Positions 7,681-14,399 of a DNA stretch of 19,693 nucleotides are shown piece after piece. How positions within the stretch are numbered: the stretch's first letter is position 1; each line of letters begins with the position of its first letter. Position numbers and translations under genes: made by a program. The notes below the pieces were generated by a model, which saw only the letters and a list, made by a program, of their open reading frames with translations, did not search any database and was not told the DNA's origin. This DNA is from an uncultured Clostridia bacterium (lineage in GTDB: Bacteria > Bacillota > Clostridia > Christensenellales > Borkfalkiaceae). Where the stretch lies: NCBI GenBank assembly GCA_959605945.1, contig CAUHGY010000032.1, positions 1 to 19,693 on the forward strand. The letters run 5' to 3'.

Positions 7681-9318
7681 TTATTCAAAAGAATGAGCAA
7701 TATAGTTCAGATGGTCGCCTATACGTTCGAGATTATTTACGAGATTTACGAAAACGCTGCTGCTTTCGGCTTTACATTCTCCGTTGTTCAGCCGTTCTAT
7801 ATGATCGTTCATCAACTGAGTGCGCATTGTATCCACTTCGTTTTCTATTTCATCTGCCTGAACAAGAAGTTTTTGGTCTTTCGTAGACAAAAGCTCGTTT
7901 ACTATTCCGTGCATTTCAAAAAGTTTTTCTTTCATCTTTTCAAGTTCGCCGACCACCGAAGCCGAAAAATCGAGTTCGTACTTGACGCGCCTTCTGGTAT
8001 ATTTAGTGATATTCTGCCCGAGTTCGGCAACCCTTATAACGTCGCCGACGCTGTGATGCATGGAAGAAACGGCCTTTTCAACGTGCTCTATTCCTCCCGC
8101 CGCCGAAATCTTTACAAGATAATCCGTTATATTCTGACAGCTTTCGGTAACCTGTTCGACATACCTTTCAACTTCTTCTGTTTTGGAAACGTCTGCCTTT
8201 TCAAACCCCGCAAGAGCCAATCCGAACGACGCCATAGCCGTTTCGAGAGCCGAAAGCATCTCCTTATCCGCGGCTTCGAGCGCAACAGTCGGCGCGTTGA
8301 GCAGACGTTTATCGAGAAATGTAGCTTTTTCGTGCGCCGCTGTCTTTTTATCTTTGATAAGTTTTTCGGAAAGATAAACGAAAACGCCGGTAAGCGGCAA
8401 AAACATTGCCGTGCATATAACGTTGAAAGCCGTGTGAAACATCGCTATCTGCGTACCGGGATAACCTTTGAACCATGACCCGAAAGTAACGTCCATAAAT
8501 GACGGAAATATAAGAAGAACGGTAAAGAAAATGACAGAGCCGAACACGTTGAACATCAGATGTATCAGCCCTGCGCGACGGGCATTGGCGCTTGAGCCGA
8601 TGGACGACATAAGCGCGGTCACGCAAGAACCGATATTCGTGCCTAAAACAATATATAAAACCGAATTGCCGCCCCCGCCGACGACTATTCCCGCACTCGC
8701 CATGGTAATGAGCACCGAAGTTATAGCCGAGCTGCTTTGAGTTATAGCCGTCAGAATAATTCCCACCAGCAAAAGAAGCAAAGGATTTTTTATATTGCTT
8801 AACAGATTTGTCACGGCGCCGTCGGCATCAAGATCGCTTAAAGATCCGCTCATTATTTTAAGGCTGACGAAAACCAGCCCTAACCCCGCAAATAACAGCC
8901 CCACGCTCTTGACCTTGTCGTTTTTGGAAAGCATGTCGGCGAATATGCCGCCGAAAGCAAAAAGAGGGAAAAAATTAGTGAAATCGAAAGATTCAAGCGC
9001 CGCTATCTGCGCGGTGATGGTGGTTCCGATATTGGCGCCCATGATGACGGTTGTCGCCTGATAAAGCGTCATTATGCCTGCGTTCACAAGACCGACAACC
9101 ATAACCGTCGTAAGCCCCGAGCTCTGCACTATCGCCGTAGTGACGGTCCCCACGCCGACGCCGACCAGCTTTTTCTTTGAAGATTTATCGAACAGCTTGC
9201 GTATTTTGTTGTTCGCAAGCTTTTCCATATTATCCGAAAGCACTTTAACGCCGATAAGTAACCCTCCGACTCCGCCCAGAAGCCACAATACCGTATAAAG
9301 ATAATCAAGCGCCGTCAT
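7681..9318 (-). CDS. Na+/phosphate cotransporter with C-terminal PhoU-like domain
   Basis: The 545-residue protein has the inverted-repeat Na/Pi-II core: TAIVQSSGLT (Q65-S67) with GANIGTT (94-100), and TQSSSAIT (193-200) with GTNIGSC (226-232). These paired QSS motifs line the sodium and phosphate sites in the family. About eight membrane helices occupy residues 1-330. From about 350 onward the protein is cytosolic and helical, with the ERIGDHLNYIAH motif near the C-terminus (about 534-545), typical of PhoU domains. It imports phosphate with sodium, and the PhoU part probably senses or gates. It precedes the two-component genes by 53 nt on the same strand and carries a repeat array upstream of its promoter. 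Confidence 0.93.
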   Translation of the reverse strand: MTALDYLYTVLWLLGGVGGLLIGVKVLSDNMEKLANNKIRKLFDKSSKKKLVGVGVGTVTTAIVQSSGLTTVMVVGLVNAGIMTLYQATTVIMGANIGTTITAQIAALESFDFTNFFPLFAFGGIFADMLSKNDKVKSVGLLFAGLGLVFVSLKIMSGSLSDLDADGAVTNLLSNIKNPLLLLLVGIILTAITQSSSAITSVLITMASAGIVVGGGGNSVLYIVLGTNIGSCVTALMSSIGSSANARRAGLIHLMFNVFGSVIFFTVLLIFPSFMDVTFGSWFKGYPGTQIAMFHTAFNVICTAMFLPLTGVFVYLSEKLIKDKKTAAHEKATFLDKRLLNAPTVALEAADKEMLSALETAMASFGLALAGFEKADVSKTEEVERYVEQVTESCQNITDYLVKISAAGGIEHVEKAVSSMHHSVGDVIRVAELGQNITKYTRRRVKYELDFSASVVGELEKMKEKLFEMHGIVNELLSTKDQKLLVQADEIENEVDTMRTQLMNDHIERLNNGECKAESSSVFVNLVNNLERIGDHLNYIAHSFE

Positions 9319-9351
9319 ATTTTTCTCATCCGTACTCCGCTTTTTTCTTTC

Positions 9352-9357
9352 ATTATA
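9352..9357 (-). promoter_or_regulatory. -10 box of the Na+/phosphate transporter gene
   Basis: A perfect TATAAT on the minus strand (9357-9352) lies 34 bp upstream of the ATG. There is no recognisable -35 box, and the place where one would lie is covered by the repeat array at 9365-9404. This is the pattern of an activator-dependent promoter. Confidence 0.6.
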
Positions 9358-9364
9358 TAAAAAT

Positions 9365-9404
9365 TTTGTATATCTTTTGTATTTTATTTGTCACAAAAAT
9401 GTAA
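9365..9404 (-). promoter_or_regulatory. Four direct repeats with 11-bp period, candidate PhoP (PHO box) site
   Basis: On the minus strand ACA occurs at 9402-9400, 9391-9389, 9380-9378 and 9369-9367, exactly 11 bp apart. The hexamers are ATTACA, GTGACA, AATACA and TATACA. PhoP of Bacillus binds direct repeats of TT(A/T/C)ACA spaced about 11 bp, so each site matches at 4-5 of 6 positions. The last repeat ends 9 bp before the TATAAT box, where an activator would touch polymerase. The A/T-rich background makes individual ACA matches cheap; the phase is what persuades. Confidence 0.6.
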
Positions 9405-9528
9405 TTTGTCTTTTTTGAAACAGTTAAAAAACAGTGCCGCCGAATTGAAAAATTCCTTAAATATATTGAAATTTTTACATTCTTCACGCCTAAACAGACA
9501 ATATATAAAAGCTATTATCCTACGCTAT

Positions 9529-10491
9529 TCAGGCCCGCTTCCGTTGATGCCGGAACGCTGCATATCGGTCTGATATAAAAAACGTCGGACTATCTGTCTC
9601 TCCCGGTTCGTTATATCCTTCATCCGGCAGTTCCGAAATTTGTTTCTTTTCGCAGCCTTCCACAATAACAGGCCTTAACGCACCGTAACTGTCCGAACGT
9701 AACTTAAACGAAGCGACCGGCTTGCCGTCAACGGTCTTGATTATATATCCCTCGCTTTTCAAGCCCTGTTTTCCGTAACTCAAAACACGTTGTTCTCCCT
9801 CGTATAAGTCAGGGTATTCGCCTTCGGAAGCTTTTACTATTTCTGCCTGCGGAACGGGTATATACGATTTAATGACGCTGCGGCGCTCATATTTTTCGCG
9901 CATCGGCTCACCGTAAACGCTGACGGTCAATTTTTTTCCGTCTGCTTTTGCAAATAACAAAACGGGATTATCCGTATTGTTAACGAATTTGAGATCCGCG
10001 CTGCCGGAATTTACCATCGCGTCGAATGATGCGGCTACATAACTCACAGATAAGCTGTGCGCATGATATTCGGTAATTTTAAGGCCTCCGAGAAGAGCGG
10101 CATTATAAAGCGTTGTCGATACCTGGCACACTCCCCCGCCGACGCCGTCCACAAACTTGCCGCCGGATATAATTTTAGCGGCTTTATAGCCGCGCGCCGT
10201 CGTTCTTTCGCCCACTGTGCGGTTGAACGAAAATTCTCCGCCGACGTCTATCAGCGTACCGTTTATCGCTTTTGCCGCAAGGACAATATTGCTCTTTCTT
10301 GATTCGGAAGACTTCGAATAAGATGTATAAAACTGCGAACGGCATTCTAAAAACTCCGGTTTCAGCCCGTAAAACGGCATTGAAGCCGCGGCAGCATAAT
10401 ATTGCGGTTCAATCGCTGCGGTAACCGACGGTATAAAAACACAAACCGCCGCCAATATACATATAATTAAAGATAAAATTTTTCTTTTCAT
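9529..10491 (-). CDS. VanW family exported protein with G5-like C-terminal domain
   Basis: From ATG 10491 the protein is 320 residues with a signal peptide (MKRKILSLIICILAAVCVF, cleavage probably near residue 25). The VanW domain spans about 55-185 and shows VGGEFSFNRTVGERT, GGGVCQVSTTLYNAALLGG and a conserved HSLSVSYV. A beta-rich segment after about 225 (EGEQRVLSYGKQGLK... VDGKPVASF) resembles a G5 domain, common beside VanW in cell-wall proteins. The frame is open back to a TTG at 10578, but the upstream 29 residues are polar and would bury the signal peptide, so I prefer the internal ATG even though no good ribosome site precedes it. VanW proteins occur in some vancomycin-resistance clusters, but their activity is unknown and nothing here suggests resistance. 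Confidence 0.9.
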   Translation of the reverse strand: MKRKILSLIICILAAVCVFIPSVTAAIEPQYYAAAASMPFYGLKPEFLECRSQFYTSYSKSSESRKSNIVLAAKAINGTLIDVGGEFSFNRTVGERTTARGYKAAKIISGGKFVDGVGGGVCQVSTTLYNAALLGGLKITEYHAHSLSVSYVAASFDAMVNSGSADLKFVNNTDNPVLLFAKADGKKLTVSVYGEPMREKYERRSVIKSYIPVPQAEIVKASEGEYPDLYEGEQRVLSYGKQGLKSEGYIIKTVDGKPVASFKLRSDSYGALRPVIVEGCEKKQISELPDEGYNEPGETDSPTFFISDRYAAFRHQRKRA

Positions 10492-10644
10492 GATTTTGTA
10501 ATTATTATGAGTATTTTTTTGTTTTTTATTATCCGAAAAGGCGGCACCGAAGCGTATATCCGAAAAATTACTCTGCAAAATCCCACGGTTAAAAAACGAT
10601 ACTATGTAACAAAAATATTATCCGGTAATAAATTAATAACCGTC

Positions 10645-10673
10645 TTGTAAATTCTCACGCAAACTGTTATAAT
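10645..10673 (+). promoter_or_regulatory. Promoter of the cupin gene
   Basis: TTGTAA (10645-10650), a 17-bp spacer and TATAAT (10668-10673) with an extended TGt just before the -10 box. The predicted leader is about 40 nt and ends in a GGAGGA ribosome site. Confidence 0.8.
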
Positions 10674-10720
10674 ACGCGTGTAACTTAAAGTTACAGACAA
10701 CAATTTTCGGAGGAAAAAAC

Positions 10721-11074
10721 ATGAAAAATTACAGTTTGGTAAAAGTAACCGACGGAGCAAGAACGGAATTGCACGACGCGCTCAATCTCACCGGCGCGGA
10801 AATAAGCGTCAATACGCTTCCGGCAGGCGCAAAAGTGCCTTTCGTTCACGCCCATAAAAATAACGAAGAGATATATGCCGTACTGGAAGGCAAGGGCAGC
10901 GTAATTATAGACGGTGAAAAAATAGAGCTGACCGCAGGAAACTGGCTCCGCATCTCCCCTTCCGCCAAAAGGCAATTCGCCGCCGGAGACGACAGCGCGA
11001 TCAAATATATATGCGTACAAGTCAAAGAAAACTCGCTCGGCGCGTATACCATGGACGATGCGATAGCGTTTTGA
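10721..11074 (+). CDS. Small single-domain cupin protein
   Basis: The 117-residue protein is one cupin barrel. Motif 1 is present as HAHKNNEE with metal ligands H43, H45 and E49, followed by VLEGKGSVIIDGE. In motif 2 (GNWLRISPSAKRQF) the usual P-x-G-x-x-H is P80-S-A-K-R-Q85, so the third histidine ligand is Gln and the Gly is Ala. Metal binding may be weakened or different. Such proteins are often small-molecule binders or isomerases; no substrate can be assigned. It stands alone, with its own promoter and terminator, and a strong GGAGGA site. Confidence 0.88.
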   Translation: MKNYSLVKVTDGARTELHDALNLTGAEISVNTLPAGAKVPFVHAHKNNEEIYAVLEGKGSVIIDGEKIELTAGNWLRISPSAKRQFAAGDDSAIKYICVQVKENSLGAYTMDDAIAF

Positions 11075-11088
11075 ACGATGATAAAATT

Positions 11089-11131
11089 ACTTTACCGGGT
11101 GCGGAATAAAACCGCACCCGGTAAAGTTTTA
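11089..11131. terminator. Strong intrinsic terminator after the cupin gene
   Basis: A perfect 16-bp stem (11089-11104 with 11112-11127, core TTTACCGGGTGCGG) with a 7-nt loop is followed by TTTT. The reverse strand also has a short T run, so it may serve the convergent EamA gene too. Confidence 0.88.
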
Positions 11132-11149
11132 TGAAAAAAATTCTAAAAT

Positions 11150-11168
11150 CCGCAAAAGTCGCTTGCGG
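11150..11168 (-). terminator. Possible terminator of the CsoR-EamA operon
   Basis: On the minus strand CCGCAA-GCGACTT-TTGCGG forms a 6-bp stem followed by ATTTTAGAATTTTTTT. The stem is short, so the call is tentative. Confidence 0.4.
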
Positions 11169-11214
11169 AAATAATTCGGCCTGTCATTAACCGTCGAACT
11201 CCGTTACGGAACAT

Positions 11215-12138
11215 CTATTTTTCGGCATTTTCCTGTTCGTCTTTTTTGAGTTTCGTTAAGAGAGGTTTATCATGCGAAGACAAAAACGCCCCTGCCATCA
11301 TAAGCACCAGAGCTATGAAATATATATAATCCGGCATCTCGCGGAAAATAATCAGCGAGAAAAATGCGCCTATAAACGGCGAAACGGCATAATAGGCGCT
11401 TGTGCGGGCGGCTCCGAGCGTTCTCTGTGCATACACATAGAGAAAAATACTCATTCCGTACGCAACAAACCCAACCCCAAGGACGGAAACGACGCTCCAA
11501 AACGAAGAAGGCCGTTCTCCGATGATAAAACCGATTATAATCGATCCCAAACCCGAAAAAATGCCCTTTAAAAGCACGATCTGCAACGGATCTTTGGAAG
11601 ATATTTTACGCGTGCAGTTATTTTCGAATCCCCAGCAAACACACGCAATCAGAATAAATATCGATCCGTAAGAAAATTGCAGGCTTGAAATATTATCAAA
11701 AGAAAGCAGTGCGCACGAAAGCGTTACAAACAATATACCCATCCATAAACGCAGACTTATTTTTTCTTTAAACACTATCAACGCTATAACAGCCGTCGCA
11801 ACGATTTCAAAATTATTCAGAAGCGACGCATTCGCCGCCGTCGTCGCCCGCAGACCGAACAGCAGACATATAGGGGCAGCTATGTCAAGCAGTATCATTG
11901 CCGCCGTATAAGGCAATTCTCTTTTTGTGAGCTTTTCTTCTTTGACATGCGTTCTTTTAATTTTCCTGAAAGCGGCTATTATTCCCATGCCTGTGCCTGC
12001 CCCGAGATATAAAAAACCTGCCATAAGCGTAGGCGGCATATAACCTAACAGGATTTTTGAAAGCGGCGAATTGATGGCATAAAGCGCTGCCGCAAGTACG
12101 GCAAAAAATATTCCCGTTTTGACCGAACCGTCTTTCAT
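11215..12138 (-). CDS. EamA/DMT-superfamily permease
   Basis: The 307-residue protein has about ten hydrophobic helices in two tandem EamA repeats (about 8-135 and 152-287), the normal size for the drug/metabolite transporter superfamily. Repeat landmarks are ALYAINSPLSKILLGYMPP near the start, KEKISLRLWMGILFVTLSCALLS closing repeat 1, and ISIFLYVYAQRTLGA-like features in repeat 2 (SIFLYVYAQRTLGAARTSAYYAVSP in the sequence, residues about 228-252). The substrate is not readable; family members export amino acids, nucleotides, dyes or other metabolites. Its ATG overlaps the CsoR stop codon as ATGA, so the two are translationally coupled and share one promoter. The permease is therefore probably induced by whatever ligand the CsoR protein senses. 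Confidence 0.9.
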   Translation of the reverse strand: MKDGSVKTGIFFAVLAAALYAINSPLSKILLGYMPPTLMAGFLYLGAGTGMGIIAAFRKIKRTHVKEEKLTKRELPYTAAMILLDIAAPICLLFGLRATTAANASLLNNFEIVATAVIALIVFKEKISLRLWMGILFVTLSCALLSFDNISSLQFSYGSIFILIACVCWGFENNCTRKISSKDPLQIVLLKGIFSGLGSIIIGFIIGERPSSFWSVVSVLGVGFVAYGMSIFLYVYAQRTLGAARTSAYYAVSPFIGAFFSLIIFREMPDYIYFIALVLMMAGAFLSSHDKPLLTKLKKDEQENAEK

Positions 12139-12398
12139 AACAACCTGTCAATCGCATTCTGCAGTTGCTGAATGGCTTCTTCATTTTTTTCCGCTGCCGC
12201 TTTGACAAGGCAATGGTCCATATGGTCTTTCAGAACAATTTTACTTGCGCCGACAATTTCGGCTTTGACCGCGGAAAGCTGAATCAAAACTTCGCTGCAA
12301 TCCCTGCCGTCTTCTATCATTTTTTTAATTGCCGATAAGTGCCCGATCGCTATGGACAGCCTGTCCAGAACCTGTTTTGTATGTTTGTGTTTATTCAT
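12135..12398 (-). CDS. CsoR/RcnR-family metal-sensing repressor
   Basis: The 87-residue all-helical protein matches the CsoR/RcnR/FrmR family throughout (KQVLDRLSIAIGHLSAIKKM... GRDCSEVLIQLSAVKAEI). Counting from ATG 12398, the ligand positions are C34, H59 and C63, the Cys-His-Cys set seen in Cu(I)-sensing CsoR; RcnR has His at the last position. The N-terminus also holds H4 and H6, which could add a ligand as in nickel sensors. The start is chosen from AGGAG five bases upstream; a longer frame begins inside the poly-C/poly-G palindrome and is not credible. It is the first gene of an operon with the EamA permease and probably represses it, releasing DNA when metal binds. Confidence 0.92.
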   Translation of the reverse strand: MNKHKHTKQVLDRLSIAIGHLSAIKKMIEDGRDCSEVLIQLSAVKAEIVGASKIVLKDHMDHCLVKAAAEKNEEAIQQLQNAIDRLL

Positions 12399-12408
12399 AT
12401 TTACTCCT

Positions 12409-12434
12409 ATCCCCCCCCCCATGGGGGGGGGTAG
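12409..12434 (-). promoter_or_regulatory. C10-AT-G9 palindrome, candidate CsoR operator
   Basis: On the plus strand ten C (12411-12420), AT, nine G (12423-12431) and TAG lie between the -10 box and the ribosome site of csoR. On the minus strand it reads CTAC8-9...AT...G10ATAG. CsoR-family operators are G/C-tract pseudo-palindromes flanked by TA-rich steps, as in M. tuberculosis CsoR. The site spans the predicted transcription start, where binding would block transcription. Confidence 0.7.
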
Positions 12435-12439
12435 AAAGT

Positions 12440-12468
12440 ATTATAATATTATTTTTTTCGCCTGTCAA
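12440..12468 (-). promoter_or_regulatory. Consensus sigma-A promoter of the CsoR-EamA operon
   Basis: On the minus strand TTGACA (12468-12463), a 17-bp spacer and TATAAT (12445-12440): both boxes are perfect. Such a strong promoter fits a gene held down by a repressor. Confidence 0.88.
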
Positions 12469-12469
12469 C

Positions 12470-13030
12470 TATTATAAATGATTATCCCGCAATCCGATGC
12501 CTTGCTTTATGAATTTCGGCGAATTAAAAAAGCTACGGAAATATTTTGCAGAAAAATTTTACCGCATGCAGCGCGTTTAATTTTAAAACACGCGACAAAT
12601 ATTCATTTTTAATTTCTTGTAAAACAGCGCCGCGAACATATTTGGCAAACGGTGAAAAGCGTGAAAGGTTATCCGATCAAGTCGGCCGAAAATAAATTCA
12701 ACATATAAAAAATGATTTTTTTCATACAAAAATTACCCGTATCGAAAAACAACCTGTCACGCTGCCGCGGCGGCAATCAAAACAGAATGCCCATTCAAAA
12801 CATCGGACTAAACGATAACCGTCATGTTATTTCCGTCAAACGAATGTTATGGAAAATCAAAAAATGCAGCGCCGACGACAGACGCTCTAAATAACGCCGC
12901 ACGATGACGGTACACGTCGTTTTACAGGTAAAAACCGGACTTCCGATGCGCTTACGGGTAATTAATTGCTCAACGTCATTCAAAGCATAACTGCGCCGGC
13001 AAAACTTATCTTTAATTTAACATACAAAAA
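12470..13030. other. 561-bp stretch with no recognised gene
   Basis: Between the CsoR promoter and the tRNA terminator I find no open frame with a ribosome site and family likeness. The only frame near 60 codons (12712-12894, plus) has low-complexity basic composition and no Shine-Dalgarno sequence. No clear hairpin, repeat or riboswitch core was seen. Confidence 0.5.
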
Positions 13031-13055
13031 CAGGACCCCGCCGTAAGCGGGGTCC
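13031..13055 (-). terminator. Terminator downstream of tRNA-Val
   Basis: A 9-bp GC-rich stem (GGACCCCGC 13033-13041 with 13047-13055) and a 5-nt loop are followed on the minus strand by TGTTTTTG, right after the tRNA 3' end. Confidence 0.85.
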
Positions 13056-13062
13056 CGAAGTT

Positions 13063-13139
13063 TGGTAGAGACAGAGGGACTCGAACCCACGGCCTCTTGC
13101 ATGTGAAGCAAGCGCTCTAACCGACTGAGCTATGTCTCC
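13063..13139 (-). tRNA. tRNA-Val, anticodon CAC
   Basis: The 77-nt minus-strand sequence folds as a cloverleaf with encoded CCA. The acceptor is GGAGACA with UGUCUCU, the D stem GCUC/GAGC, the anticodon stem CUUGC/GCAAG with loop UUCACAU (anticodon CAC at 13105-13103), the variable loop has 5 nt, and the T loop is UUCGAGU. It reads GUG valine codons. Two positions are non-canonical: a G1-U72 wobble at the acceptor end and a U-U mismatch in the T stem (GUGGG/CCCUC). Confidence 0.93.
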
Positions 13140-13344
13140 GAAACGATAATCATTTTAACACATTAAAATAATTTTGGCAAGTGATTTCCATTAAAAATCT
13201 TTTGCCTGACGCTTAAATATTTTACGGCAAAGGCGCGGATTTTTTCCGAAATTCGCATCAAACGCATCTATTATTTCGAAGAAACGATTTCCATGAAAAA
13301 AGCGTAAACCTTATTATTATATGTTTTTTCGTTTTTGCCCTGAG

Positions 13345-13866
13345 TCAAAAAGGATAAACGGCGCTGTAAACGCGCAGCAAGGGTTTCAAAAACACCGCAG
13401 TAGTCGCTGCGGCGCAGACCGTCTGCGGCACAGCCGCATAAAACGATGCAAAAAAATAGGCTTTAGCCGCTTCCGCCGTATAACCGTAAAAAAGCGGCGT
13501 TATAACATTGTCAAGCAAGGTAAAACACAACGTCATAACTGCTGCCGCGGCTATCAGCGCAATATGTTTTTTTATGTCTAATTTTCTTCCGAATTTTCGC
13601 CCCATAATGCCGATCGCCAGTGCGAACAGATTAAAATATACAAGATATAAAATCAGCACGTTTGGGAAAAAACCGAAAAGAATACACCGTAAAAACGAAA
13701 ATGCGGTAACTGCCGACACAGCTCGCTTTATCCCGAAAAAATATGCAAAACTCAAAACCATTACCGTAACTATTTCCGCTCCCGATACTGCCGCAAGAGC
13801 AACCTGCCCGCTTATGAGAAGGGCGGTAAATATCCCGATCAAAATAATTTCTTTGGTGATACGCAT
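13345..13866 (-). CDS. ECF-transporter S component-like membrane protein, putative cobalamin uptake
   Basis: The 173-residue protein has five or six hydrophobic helices and begins MRITKEIILIGIFTALLISGQ, a typical opening of energy-coupling-factor S components. The length also fits. S components bind a vitamin and deliver it through a shared EcfT/EcfA module, which is not in this window. The gene starts one base after the stop of the DUF4430 lipoprotein (TGATATG), and both lie behind a cobalamin riboswitch, so the likely substrate is cobalamin or a precursor. The specificity is inferred from regulation and context. Confidence 0.75.
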   Translation of the reverse strand: MRITKEIILIGIFTALLISGQVALAAVSGAEIVTVMVLSFAYFFGIKRAVSAVTAFSFLRCILFGFFPNVLILYLVYFNLFALAIGIMGRKFGRKLDIKKHIALIAAAAVMTLCFTLLDNVITPLFYGYTAEAAKAYFFASFYAAVPQTVCAAATTAVFLKPLLRVYSAVYPF

Positions 13867-13867
13867 A

Positions 13868-14302
13868 TCAGAAAGCCGTCAGAAAAAGTACATACCGGCA
13901 GCCGTCGGTTATTTTTATGCCCGAAATTCCCGCAGTTGCCGAACGAAAAGTCTTTCCGTCCGCCTGAATTTCCGTACCCCATTCGCTGTTGTCAACATAT
14001 TCGGGGTCGTCAGTATAAATCATCCAGCAAGGATTTCCCGCTATACCGTTCTCCACTCCGTTCACCGAAGTGATGAAAGCGCCGTACGCGCCTTCCGAAC
14101 AGGTAAAATCAATTTTGCCGTCGTCTTTAAGCATAAGCATGTAATCGTACAGAGTAGTTTCATCCGAAAAAGCGTATTCTTCATGGTCGACAAGAATTAT
14201 CACCGGATCAGCCTGATTTTTCCCGCAGCCGACAAACATCAAAGCTGCAATCAAACACAATGAAATTGCACATATTTTCATAATACTTTTCTTTCTGCAC
14301 AT
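13868..14302 (-). CDS. DUF4430 lipoprotein, probable extracellular cobalamin-binding partner
   Basis: The 144-residue protein has a lipoprotein signal (ICAISLCLIAALMFVGC, lipobox FVGC with Cys at about residue 26) and a single DUF4430 domain: TTLYDYMLMLKDDGK, GAFITSVNGVENGIAGNPCWMIY, and a final GIKITDGCRYVLFLT. DUF4430 resembles the C-terminal domain of transcobalamin/intrinsic-factor-type proteins. It is the first gene behind a cobalamin riboswitch and is coupled to an S component. Both support a role as a surface cobalamin binder, though direct binding is unproven. The start could instead be ATG 14281 (MKICAISL), seven codons downstream; neither has a strong ribosome site. Confidence 0.82.
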   Translation of the reverse strand: MCRKKSIMKICAISLCLIAALMFVGCGKNQADPVIILVDHEEYAFSDETTLYDYMLMLKDDGKIDFTCSEGAYGAFITSVNGVENGIAGNPCWMIYTDDPEYVDNSEWGTEIQADGKTFRSATAGISGIKITDGCRYVLFLTAF

Positions 14303-14363
14303 ATTCTATACCCACAGACGTTTTTTTGGTTGTTATATCAAATTATCGGGCGCTCATTAAAAT

Positions 14364-14393
14364 ACCGACGCGCGCCCGAAACGGGCGCGCGTC
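14364..14393 (-). terminator. Terminator hairpin of the cobalamin riboswitch expression platform
   Basis: A perfect 12-bp stem (14367-14378 with 14382-14393, GACGCGCGCCCG) with a 3-nt loop is followed on the minus strand by GGTATTTTAA. The T run is short, but the stem is very stable. It lies between the riboswitch core and the DUF4430 start and is the obvious off-switch; it may also end the metH transcript. Confidence 0.7.
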
Positions 14394-14399
14394 AAAAGC

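Noticed and set aside
9405..9528. Hairpin terminator downstream of the VanW gene
   Set aside because: Only short A/T-only complementarity was found, without a GC stem.
10492..10578. N-terminal extension of the VanW protein from a TTG start
   Set aside because: It would place 29 polar residues ahead of an evident signal peptide.
12399..12422. Longer CsoR start (MGGGIGVN...) inside the poly-C/poly-G tract
   Set aside because: The codons are the homopolymer itself, and AGGAG is correctly placed for the ATG at 12398.
12712..12894. 60-codon plus-strand frame in the gap upstream of the tRNA
   Set aside because: It has no ribosome binding site, a basic low-information composition and no family likeness.
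14367..14393. GC-rich inverted repeat taken as a mobile-element end
   Set aside because: Its position after the cobalamin riboswitch core explains it as the expression-platform hairpin.
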